A stretch of DNA of 64,000 nt from Exiguobacterium marinum DSM 16307. Lineage in GTDB: Bacteria > Bacillota > Bacilli > Exiguobacteriales > Exiguobacteriaceae. The position numbers were made by a program, and so were the translations under genes. The stretch lies in contig NZ_KK211189.1 in assembly GCF_000620845.1 (NCBI RefSeq), forward strand, positions 883,662-947,661. The letters are read 5' to 3'. The notes under the pieces are model-generated. The model searched no databases. It saw only the letters and a program-made list of their open reading frames with translations, and was not told the DNA's origin. Below, piece after piece: positions 50,683-57,682 of this stretch (position 1 is the first letter of the stretch; every line of letters begins with the position of its first letter).

Positions 50683-53007
50683 ATGAACAAACGTAACGTA
50701 GTCGGTACGGCACTTAGCCTCACATTGTTGGGAAGTTTATTACCGATGCAAGGAGCGGCAGCTGAAGAGGTGATGAAAGTCATCGATGCCTCGGGTGACG
50801 AGATGCGTGTCGGGGGCATCAACAAACTCGCGAACCAGCAGCAACTCATCATCTTCAACGATCAGTTTAGCTACTATACGGAGACGAACCCGGCGAGTAC
50901 GGAAGTCGTGCTAGAAAAAGTCGGGATCAATACGTACACGGTAGCGGAGAAACGAGGCGGGAACAGTCCGATTCCAGAGAATGGTCTCGTCCTGTCGACG
51001 GGGAAAGACACGACGGAAGCGGTCACTTCGTTCTTACGTCAGCTCGAAATCGGGGAGCGCGTCATGTTCGAGGAGCCGGTCGTCAAACAAGAAGAACGCA
51101 CGGCGAACGCGGTCGACCCGACGCGATCTTCGAACCCGGACGGGGCACCGTTCGATGGATTCCGTGGCCCGGACCAGTTGATCGTCTATACGCCTGCATT
51201 TGGGGAGTCGACGAAGACGAACGTATATGGCTATGAGATCACGGTCGAGGATGGCTATGTGACGAAGCTTGGTGGCGGGAATTCAAGCATCCCAGATAAC
51301 GGATTCGTCGTCAGCGGTCACGGTGTCAGCTCGGCGTTCCTCTCAGGCAACAGTATCATCGGGGCGAAAGTCGACGTGACGGACGGGGTCGTCACGATCA
51401 TGCAAGATGTGGACAGCTATGCGTTCCAAAGTGAGAAGGCAATCGAGAAGGCCGAACAGTCAATCTCAAAAGCGCGAGCTGAATGGATTGATGTCCCGCT
51501 CGACTTAGCAGACGAGGCGCTTCGTTCCGCTCGGACATATTTAGATCAGGCGAACGCAGAGTCAGATCCGGTCATCGCTTTAGACGCGGTAAGGCAAGCG
51601 ACACAACTTGCGTATGACGCCTATTATTACTCCATCGACTCAGGTGTCGCCGAACAGCGGGCCGTCTGGCATCGTCCGAAAGAATCGACGTTAACAGGCG
51701 TCGAGACCGTGCTCGACCGGATGGAAAAGGCCGGATTCAATGCGGTCTATCTCGAGACGACGTTCTGGGGATACCCGATCTATCCGAGTGCGGTCCAGGA
51801 ACAGTATGGACTTCCCGCCCAGCACCCGAACTTCAAAAACGGCGACTTCGGCGAGCACGGCACGGACATTCTCGCCGCCTATATCGCGAAAGCGAAAGAG
51901 CGTGGCATGACGGTTCACGCGTGGACGGACGGATTCATGGTCGGGGAAGCGAGCTTAGGTGTCCCGTCTCAGTTCAAACAGTATCCGGAATGGGCGGCCG
52001 TACAACGGACGAATACGACCGGACAACCGGCGCCGGACACGTCGAGCCGCTATTACTGGCTAGATATGATGCAGCCTGAAGTACAGGACTACATGCTTGC
52101 GCTCTATGAAGAGATGGAGTCGACTTATGACATCAAGGGATTGAATATCGATTACATGCGACTCCCGCATCATGGTTTTGACAAAGCGTATGGATTTAGT
52201 GAACCGACACGAGCCCTATACAAGCAAGTGAGCTTCATCGACCCGATTGATTTGAAGAAGGATACGCCGGAATGGGAGGCGTTCCAAGCATGGATCCGCG
52301 AACGGGAGAATGAATTCGTCGCCAAGCTACACGACATCTCGAAACAGAATGACGCGAAGTTCATGTTGACCGCAACGCCAGAACCAGGAGCGGAAGAAGT
52401 GTATATCAGTGACTGGAAAGAAGACATCGATGCCGTTATCCCACAAGCGTACGGACATGACTTCAATAGCATTCAAAAAACGGTCCAGGCGAGTAAGAAG
52501 CTGATGCCGGAAGGGACGATGTACTTCACGGGGATCTACTCGTTCTATCACCACTTGAACGAAGGAGCGGTGGTGGACGACGTCCTGTCGGCGAAGTTTG
52601 GCACATCGGGTGTGAATATGTTCGCATTCGGTCAAGCGAGCGCCCCATCCGTCGATGCGCTAGGAAAAGGTCCTTGGCGTGAGACGGCCGTCAACCCAGG
52701 GGAAGAGCCGCTCCTCGCCATCGAAGCGTTGTTGAAAGACACGCGCCGCGAGATGAACAGCCTGTATATGCCACAAGGGGCGATGGATAAAAAAGCGGGT
52801 CGCGCTCTCGCTAAAGAAATCCAACGTCTTGAGAAGGCAGCGAGAAAACAGTCGCTCAACCTAGAGGACGTACAACGAATCGAGCAGTCGTTAGATGTCA
52901 TGAAAACAAATGACCAACTCGAGCCGGTGTTATATGACCGTTTACAGTCACGAACGGCTGACATGAAACAGTGGCTACAATACGCCATCGAACGTCAAGG
53001 ACTCTAA
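50683..53007 (+). CDS. Secreted family-10-like glycosyl hydrolase (GHL10/DUF187 type)
   Basis: 774 residues; ATG chosen by AGAGGGAG. Signal peptide with cleavage expected after PMQGAAA near 27. Residues about 40-250 contain two similar units ending GGNSPIPENGLVLSTG and GGNSSIPDNGFVVSGHG. Helical linker about 250-325. The GHL10 TIM-barrel (about 325-660) shows RAVWHRPKE, VLDRMEKAGFNAVYLET, KAKERGMTVHAWTDGF, IKGLNIDYMRL, DAVIPQAYGHDF and MYFTGIYSFY. C-terminal helical tail. Relatives cleave or bind cell-surface or environmental polysaccharides; substrate unknown. No lipobox or anchor, so released. It starts the downstream glycan-utilisation locus. Confidence 0.88.
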   Translation: MNKRNVVGTALSLTLLGSLLPMQGAAAEEVMKVIDASGDEMRVGGINKLANQQQLIIFNDQFSYYTETNPASTEVVLEKVGINTYTVAEKRGGNSPIPENGLVLSTGKDTTEAVTSFLRQLEIGERVMFEEPVVKQEERTANAVDPTRSSNPDGAPFDGFRGPDQLIVYTPAFGESTKTNVYGYEITVEDGYVTKLGGGNSSIPDNGFVVSGHGVSSAFLSGNSIIGAKVDVTDGVVTIMQDVDSYAFQSEKAIEKAEQSISKARAEWIDVPLDLADEALRSARTYLDQANAESDPVIALDAVRQATQLAYDAYYYSIDSGVAEQRAVWHRPKESTLTGVETVLDRMEKAGFNAVYLETTFWGYPIYPSAVQEQYGLPAQHPNFKNGDFGEHGTDILAAYIAKAKERGMTVHAWTDGFMVGEASLGVPSQFKQYPEWAAVQRTNTTGQPAPDTSSRYYWLDMMQPEVQDYMLALYEEMESTYDIKGLNIDYMRLPHHGFDKAYGFSEPTRALYKQVSFIDPIDLKKDTPEWEAFQAWIRERENEFVAKLHDISKQNDAKFMLTATPEPGAEEVYISDWKEDIDAVIPQAYGHDFNSIQKTVQASKKLMPEGTMYFTGIYSFYHHLNEGAVVDDVLSAKFGTSGVNMFAFGQASAPSVDALGKGPWRETAVNPGEEPLLAIEALLKDTRREMNSLYMPQGAMDKKAGRALAKEIQRLEKAARKQSLNLEDVQRIEQSLDVMKTNDQLEPVLYDRLQSRTADMKQWLQYAIERQGL

Positions 53008-53013
53008 CCGTAG

Positions 53014-53042
53014 ACTCGTCTCTGAAAAGGGACGGGTTTTCA
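53014..53042 (+). terminator. Terminator of the GHL10 gene
   Basis: ACTCGTCTC pairs with GGGACGGGT (two G-T pairs), followed by TTT. Confidence 0.65.
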
Positions 53043-53046
53043 TTTA

Positions 53047-53059
53047 GAAAATTATTTTC
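53047..53059 (+). promoter_or_regulatory. Shared operator 2: palindrome before the ABC operon
   Basis: GAAAATTATTTTC, identical to the core of the site at 50571-50583. Its centre is about 45 bp upstream of the -10, just ahead of the -35, a position suited to an activator. Confidence 0.6.
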
Positions 53060-53074
53060 ATTTTAATTTTAGTA

Positions 53075-53124
53075 TTGCAAATAGATTTCTAAGGCGGTAT
53101 GATGAATTTGTGAAAACGCTTTCT
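53075..53124 (+). promoter_or_regulatory. Promoter and cre box of the ABC-GH38-ROK/RpiR operon
   Basis: TTGCAA (53075-53080), 17-nt spacer, TATGAT (53098-53103). TGAAAACGCTTTCT (53111-53124) is a cre match lying on the first transcribed bases, so CcpA repression is expected. Confidence 0.8.
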
Positions 53125-53150
53125 ATTTTATCTCGGGGAGGAAATGAAAG

Positions 53151-54473
53151 ATGAAAAAACGTACGAAACAACTCGCGGCGAGCGCATCGATCGCTGCCTT
53201 GTCAGTCGGCTTGATGGCTTGTAGCAATGAAGAATCTGATAGTGGCTCTGCATCGAGTGACGGCGAACTGTCAGGGAAGGTGACGATGTGGACGGCCTCG
53301 CTCGCGGGTGAACCGTTTGACTCTTATTTCGATGAGATTGAAAAAGAATTTGAAGAGATGCACCCAGATGTGGATGTCGTCATCGAAGACGTGCCTCAAA
53401 ATGAGATGGAGCAAAAAGTACTGACATCGTTGACGGGTAGTGACGTCCCAGACGTCGTCAACTTGAACCCACACTATATGTCGAACATCGCGGCACAGGG
53501 TGGATTGCTCGAACTTGACGACATGATGTCAGAAGAAGCGAAAACAGCTTACGTGGATGGTCCATACAAGTCTGGCATGTTCGAAGACAAATTGTACGCA
53601 CTTCCATGGTATTTGACGACGACCGTCTCTTGGTACAACGGTGACCACTTCGAACAGGCGGGCATCAAAGAAGTCCCGACTTCGACAGAAGGCATTTATG
53701 AAGCGTCGAAAATGTTGACGGACAAGACGGGTAAACCGGCATTCTATCCTGTCATCAATGACGGGAATGCCATCATGGAGAAAATGGTCTCAATCGCGGG
53801 TGAACCGATCGTCAAAGACGGAAAAGCAACGTTCGCCGACAACGAAGACATCATCAATTATTTCGAGACGATGCAAAAGATGTATGACGAAGGGTTGATC
53901 CCGCAAGAAGCAGCAGAAGGATCGATTAAGACAGGACAAGAACTCTATATGGCAGGTAACACATCATTACTCGAAGGTGGCGTCACATTCCTCGGACCGG
54001 TCGAGAGCGGCGCACCGGACATCTATGAAGTCTCAAAAGCAGGACAACCGCTTGAAGCATCAGACGCACCGGTCAACGTTGCGGTCATGAACTTCGCCGT
54101 ACCGGCGAAGACAAAGAATAAAGAGGCAGCGGTCGCATTCGCCGAGTTTGTCACGAATGCCGACAATCAGCTCGAATTCGCGAAGACGGCAGGAACGGTC
54201 CTCCCATCGACGAAAGCGTCACTCGAAGATGACTACTTCACGAATCCAGGTGACTCGCCGAAAGCGCTCGGGATGATGGAAGCTTCGAAATCACTCGAAC
54301 GTGCCGAGGTTCTCGTCCCGCCGACAGAGAACAGCGCGGAACTACGTGAGGCGACGAAAAACATCTTCGTTCAAAACTTACAAGGGAAAATGTCAGGTAA
54401 AGAAGCAGTAGAAGCACTTGCGAAAGCTTGGGATGACGCGTTCGAGAAATCTGGAGAGAGCGTGACGTTCTAA
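53151..54473 (+). CDS. Sugar ABC transporter substrate-binding lipoprotein (family 1)
   Basis: 440 residues. Signal peptide with lipobox LMAC (Cys24) and a Ser/Glu/Asp-rich linker. Typical MalE/UgpB-like features: VTMWTASLAGEPFDSYFDEIEKEFEEMHPDVDVVIEDVP, DVPDVVNLNPHYMSNIAAQGGLLELDDMM, LPWYLTTTVSWYN. It captures an oligosaccharide, probably one released by the secreted GHL10 protein, and passes it to the permeases downstream. GGGGAGGA precedes the ATG. Confidence 0.94.
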   Translation: MKKRTKQLAASASIAALSVGLMACSNEESDSGSASSDGELSGKVTMWTASLAGEPFDSYFDEIEKEFEEMHPDVDVVIEDVPQNEMEQKVLTSLTGSDVPDVVNLNPHYMSNIAAQGGLLELDDMMSEEAKTAYVDGPYKSGMFEDKLYALPWYLTTTVSWYNGDHFEQAGIKEVPTSTEGIYEASKMLTDKTGKPAFYPVINDGNAIMEKMVSIAGEPIVKDGKATFADNEDIINYFETMQKMYDEGLIPQEAAEGSIKTGQELYMAGNTSLLEGGVTFLGPVESGAPDIYEVSKAGQPLEASDAPVNVAVMNFAVPAKTKNKEAAVAFAEFVTNADNQLEFAKTAGTVLPSTKASLEDDYFTNPGDSPKALGMMEASKSLERAEVLVPPTENSAELREATKNIFVQNLQGKMSGKEAVEALAKAWDDAFEKSGESVTF

Positions 54474-54480
54474 ACGTTGA

Positions 54481-54526
54481 GAGCTGAATCAAAAGGAGAC
54501 CCCTCTTTTGATTCAGCTCGTTTTAT
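54481..54526 (+). terminator. Long hairpin between binding protein and permease genes
   Basis: A perfect 15-bp stem, GAGCTGAATCAAAAG with CTTTTGATTCAGCTC, nine-base loop, then GTTTTATT. Probably a partial terminator or mRNA stabiliser that keeps the binding protein in excess over the permeases. Confidence 0.8.
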
Positions 54527-54543
54527 TGGAAGGAGACCTGAAA

Positions 54544-55479
54544 ATGAATAAAGAGAATATAGCACTCCCTGTATCGACCACGAAAACGAAGGTCGTCAGA
54601 CGGAAGAAGAAAAACCTCCTCACCCCTTGGCTGTTCCTACTCCCATCGATTCTCGTGCTCGGCACGTTCCTCGTCATCCCAATCGTCGAGGCGTTTCATT
54701 GGAGTTTGTTGGACTATAAAATCATTGCGGGAACTGGAGAGTTCGTCGGACTCGCCAACTTCAAAGAGATTTTTACAGATACGTCGTTTTGGCTCGCGTT
54801 ATGGAATACGATTTTATTTTTGATTATCGTCCTTCCATTGAATATCTTTTTGCCAATGATTTTAGCAGTCTTGGTCAATCAGACTATCAAAGGTGTATCG
54901 ACGTTCCGTATCTTGTATTACTTGCCGGTCGTCACACCGATGGTCGTTGCCGCGCTCATGTGGAAGATGCTTTACTCACAGAGTGGCCCGGTCTCGTCAA
55001 TATTCGTATCGCTCGGTCTGTTTGACAATCCGACAAACTTACTTGTCCAAAGCTCGACCGCTCTCGTCGCAGTATCCGCGATCACAGTGTGGAAAGGCCT
55101 AGGCTACTACATGATCATTTATTTGGCTGGTCTTCAATCGATTTCAAAAGATGTCTATGAATCTGCTGAGATCGACGGAGCGAACGCCTTTCAAAAATTT
55201 TGGCGCATCACTGTACCGATGTTGACACCTTCTGTCACACTCGTGTCTGTCATGACAATCATCGCTGGAATGAAAGTGTTTGAAGAAATCGCGTTAACGA
55301 CGGGCGGTGGTCCGGCTGGAGCGACTACGACGCTCGTCATGTACATCTATAAAAAATTCATGTCACTGGACGTCAGTATCGCATCAGCCGCTGGTGTCGT
55401 CCTGCTCCTTCTCGCAATCGGTGCTTCCTTGCTTCAAATGAAGTTGACGAGTTCGCGAGAAGAAGATTTACGGGCTTAA
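54544..55479 (+). CDS. Sugar ABC transporter permease (MalF/UgpA-like)
   Basis: 311 residues from the ATG with GAAGGAGACC upstream; an upstream in-frame ATG lies within the hairpin. Basic N-terminal tail (VVRRKKKN), then six membrane segments. The EAA loop that docks the ATPase is YESAEIDGANAFQKFWRITVPML. Partner of the next permease. No ATPase gene is in the locus. Confidence 0.93.
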   Translation: MNKENIALPVSTTKTKVVRRKKKNLLTPWLFLLPSILVLGTFLVIPIVEAFHWSLLDYKIIAGTGEFVGLANFKEIFTDTSFWLALWNTILFLIIVLPLNIFLPMILAVLVNQTIKGVSTFRILYYLPVVTPMVVAALMWKMLYSQSGPVSSIFVSLGLFDNPTNLLVQSSTALVAVSAITVWKGLGYYMIIYLAGLQSISKDVYESAEIDGANAFQKFWRITVPMLTPSVTLVSVMTIIAGMKVFEEIALTTGGGPAGATTTLVMYIYKKFMSLDVSIASAAGVVLLLLAIGASLLQMKLTSSREEDLRA

Positions 55480-55492
55480 AGGAGAAGTGAAG

Positions 55493-56317
55493 ATGAAACG
55501 TAAACAAACGACACAAAAAATCATGTTATACCTATTGATGATTTTCATTTCGGTTATCACGGTCGGTCCATTCCTCATCACGTTATTTATGGCACTCAAA
55601 TCGCCAGGGGAAAGTATTTACGGAACAGTTTATCCGACAGACCCGACACTCGCAAACTTCACCGATTCGTTCTCGAAAGCGAACTTCGGGCTCTACTTCC
55701 TCAATACGTTTATCGTAACGGCGATTGCGATCCCGTTGAACTTGCTCTTCTGTAGTCTGGCGGCATATCCGCTCGCCCGAATGGACTTCCGAGGAAGAGG
55801 CGTCGTTCTCTCACTCATTATCGCGACGATGATGGTTCCCTTCCAACTGTACATGGCACCACTCTTCCAACTCGCAGGCGAGCTTGGTCTACGTAACTCT
55901 TACATCGGACTCGTTGTGATGCAGGTGGCGACGGCGTTTGGGATCTACTTAATGCGACAAGCGTATTTACGCATCCCGAAAGAGCTTGAAGAGTCGGCTT
56001 ACCTAGACGGGGCGAACCGTTTCCAAGTTTGGTATCGCGTCGCGTTACCACTCGTAAAACCGACACTCGTCACATTGGCGATTTTCACGTTTATGGGGAC
56101 GTGGGGCGACTACTTGTGGCCACTCCTCAATTCAACGGAGAGTAGCATGTACACGCTCTCGATCGGATTGGCGCAACTGTCGCAAAACTTCGATGGCTCG
56201 AACTTGAAATTAATTAGTGCGGCATCGATCTTGACGACGATTCCGACATTGATTTTATTCATGGCGCTCCAAAAATACTTTATCTCTGGTGCGACAGACG
56301 GCGCCGTGAAAGGTTAA
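55493..56317 (+). CDS. Sugar ABC transporter permease (MalG/UgpE-like)
   Basis: 274 residues, six membrane segments, EAA loop EESAYLDGANRFQVWYRVALPLVKPTL. AAAGGAGA is eight nt before the ATG; a GTG six bases upstream is too close to it. Together with the previous permease it forms a carbohydrate-uptake (CUT1) channel, which in Bacillales is commonly energised by a shared MsmX-type ATPase encoded elsewhere. Confidence 0.93.
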   Translation: MKRKQTTQKIMLYLLMIFISVITVGPFLITLFMALKSPGESIYGTVYPTDPTLANFTDSFSKANFGLYFLNTFIVTAIAIPLNLLFCSLAAYPLARMDFRGRGVVLSLIIATMMVPFQLYMAPLFQLAGELGLRNSYIGLVVMQVATAFGIYLMRQAYLRIPKELEESAYLDGANRFQVWYRVALPLVKPTLVTLAIFTFMGTWGDYLWPLLNSTESSMYTLSIGLAQLSQNFDGSNLKLISAASILTTIPTLILFMALQKYFISGATDGAVKG

Positions 56318-56338
56318 GAGAGAAAGGACGCGGAAGAG

Positions 56339-57682
56339 ATGATTCATTACGCAGGACACGAAATCAAGGTAGTACGAGAAGTCGATTGTGTCGTCGTTGG
56401 CGGCGGGACGTCTGGCGTGACGGCGGCCTATACTGCAGCAAGTGAGGGAGTCGACACACTTCTCATTGAAAAGACGATTGCACTCGGTGGGACGCAGACG
56501 AACGCGCTCGTCTCTCCGATGATGCCGACACACGTTCAACCTCGGGGCGTCAACCGCTACATCTTAGATCGATTGGAAGAGCGCGGCGTTAAAACGGATG
56601 ACGGGACGACGAATTGTCGGTGGTTCAATGTCGAGACGCTCACTTCGTTGCTAGATGAGTTGTTGGAACAGGTCGGATGTCAGGTGTTATACGATGCCGT
56701 CGTCATCGATGTGTTGAAAGACGATGACGCGATCACCCATCTGATCGTCCAGACATGTGCCGGCCTCGTCGCGATTCAGACGCAGACGGTCATCGATGCT
56801 TCAGCGGACGCCGTCGTCGCCCGTGTGTCGGACATCCCGACGTCTTCTGGTGACGAAAACGGACATAATCAGCAGATGACGTTCCGTTTTGAGATGGGCG
56901 GTGTCGACCTCGCTCGTGTCCGAGACTATGTGCTTGGACTCGGCGAAACGTTCTGTCAGATCGAGGACCCGAATTTCTTCGAGATTGTCATGGTCCCCGG
57001 GAAAGGTCATGTGCTCGAAGGGTTATTCCGGGACGGATTGGCAACAGGTGAACTCACGGCTGACGACCTGAAGTATTTTCAAGGATTCACACAACCGGGC
57101 AAACCGGGTGTCTTCTCCTTTAACTGTCCCCACATCCCTGGGTTGACGGACACGACCGACCCGTTCGCCCGTTCTGAAGCGGTGCGTATCGGGCGACAGA
57201 TGATGCAGCGTCTCAGCCGATTCTTGGTCCGTCATTTACCAGGATTTGAGTCCGCTTTCTTATTAAAAGAAGCAACACAGCTCGGCATCCGTGAGTCATA
57301 TCGAATTCAAGGGAAGTATGTGTTGTCCGAAACGGACTATGCGAATCGGGCCCGCTTCCATGACGCGATTGCCAAAGGAGATTGGTACGTCGATGTCCAT
57401 CGCGTCAAAGGAGACGAGGCGTTACCGAAGAAATACACGGCGGGTGAATATTATGAGATCCCGTATCGTGCCCTTATCGTGAATGAAGTGACGAATGTCA
57501 TTTTCGCTGGTCGACATATCTCGAGCACGTTCCTCATGCAAGCCTCGCTTCGGATTCAGCCGACGCTACGAGATGTCGGGGAAGCGACGGGACTGGCCGT
57601 CGCACTCGCGTTAAAAACGAAAACGGCACTGAATGAACTTGACGGCAGGTTGATTCGGGAACGAATGGAGGTTCTTCAATGA
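56339..57682 (+). CDS. FAD-dependent oxidoreductase (FAD_oxidored / PF12831 type)
   Basis: 447 residues. N-terminal dinucleotide fold DCVVVGGGTSGVTAAYTAA (16-34) with GGGTSG as the GxGxxG motif and LLIEKTIALGGTQT after it. Internal TVIDASADAVVARVSDIP and the C-terminal FAD contact NVIFAGRHISSTFLMQASLRIQPTLRDVGEATGLA are as in the PF12831 group. No signal peptide. The role in sugar metabolism is unproven; oxidising a sugar hydroxyl to open a glycoside or process a modified residue is the inference. Stop overlaps the GH38 start by 4 bp, so the two are made together. Confidence 0.88.
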   Translation: MIHYAGHEIKVVREVDCVVVGGGTSGVTAAYTAASEGVDTLLIEKTIALGGTQTNALVSPMMPTHVQPRGVNRYILDRLEERGVKTDDGTTNCRWFNVETLTSLLDELLEQVGCQVLYDAVVIDVLKDDDAITHLIVQTCAGLVAIQTQTVIDASADAVVARVSDIPTSSGDENGHNQQMTFRFEMGGVDLARVRDYVLGLGETFCQIEDPNFFEIVMVPGKGHVLEGLFRDGLATGELTADDLKYFQGFTQPGKPGVFSFNCPHIPGLTDTTDPFARSEAVRIGRQMMQRLSRFLVRHLPGFESAFLLKEATQLGIRESYRIQGKYVLSETDYANRARFHDAIAKGDWYVDVHRVKGDEALPKKYTAGEYYEIPYRALIVNEVTNVIFAGRHISSTFLMQASLRIQPTLRDVGEATGLAVALALKTKTALNELDGRLIRERMEVLQ

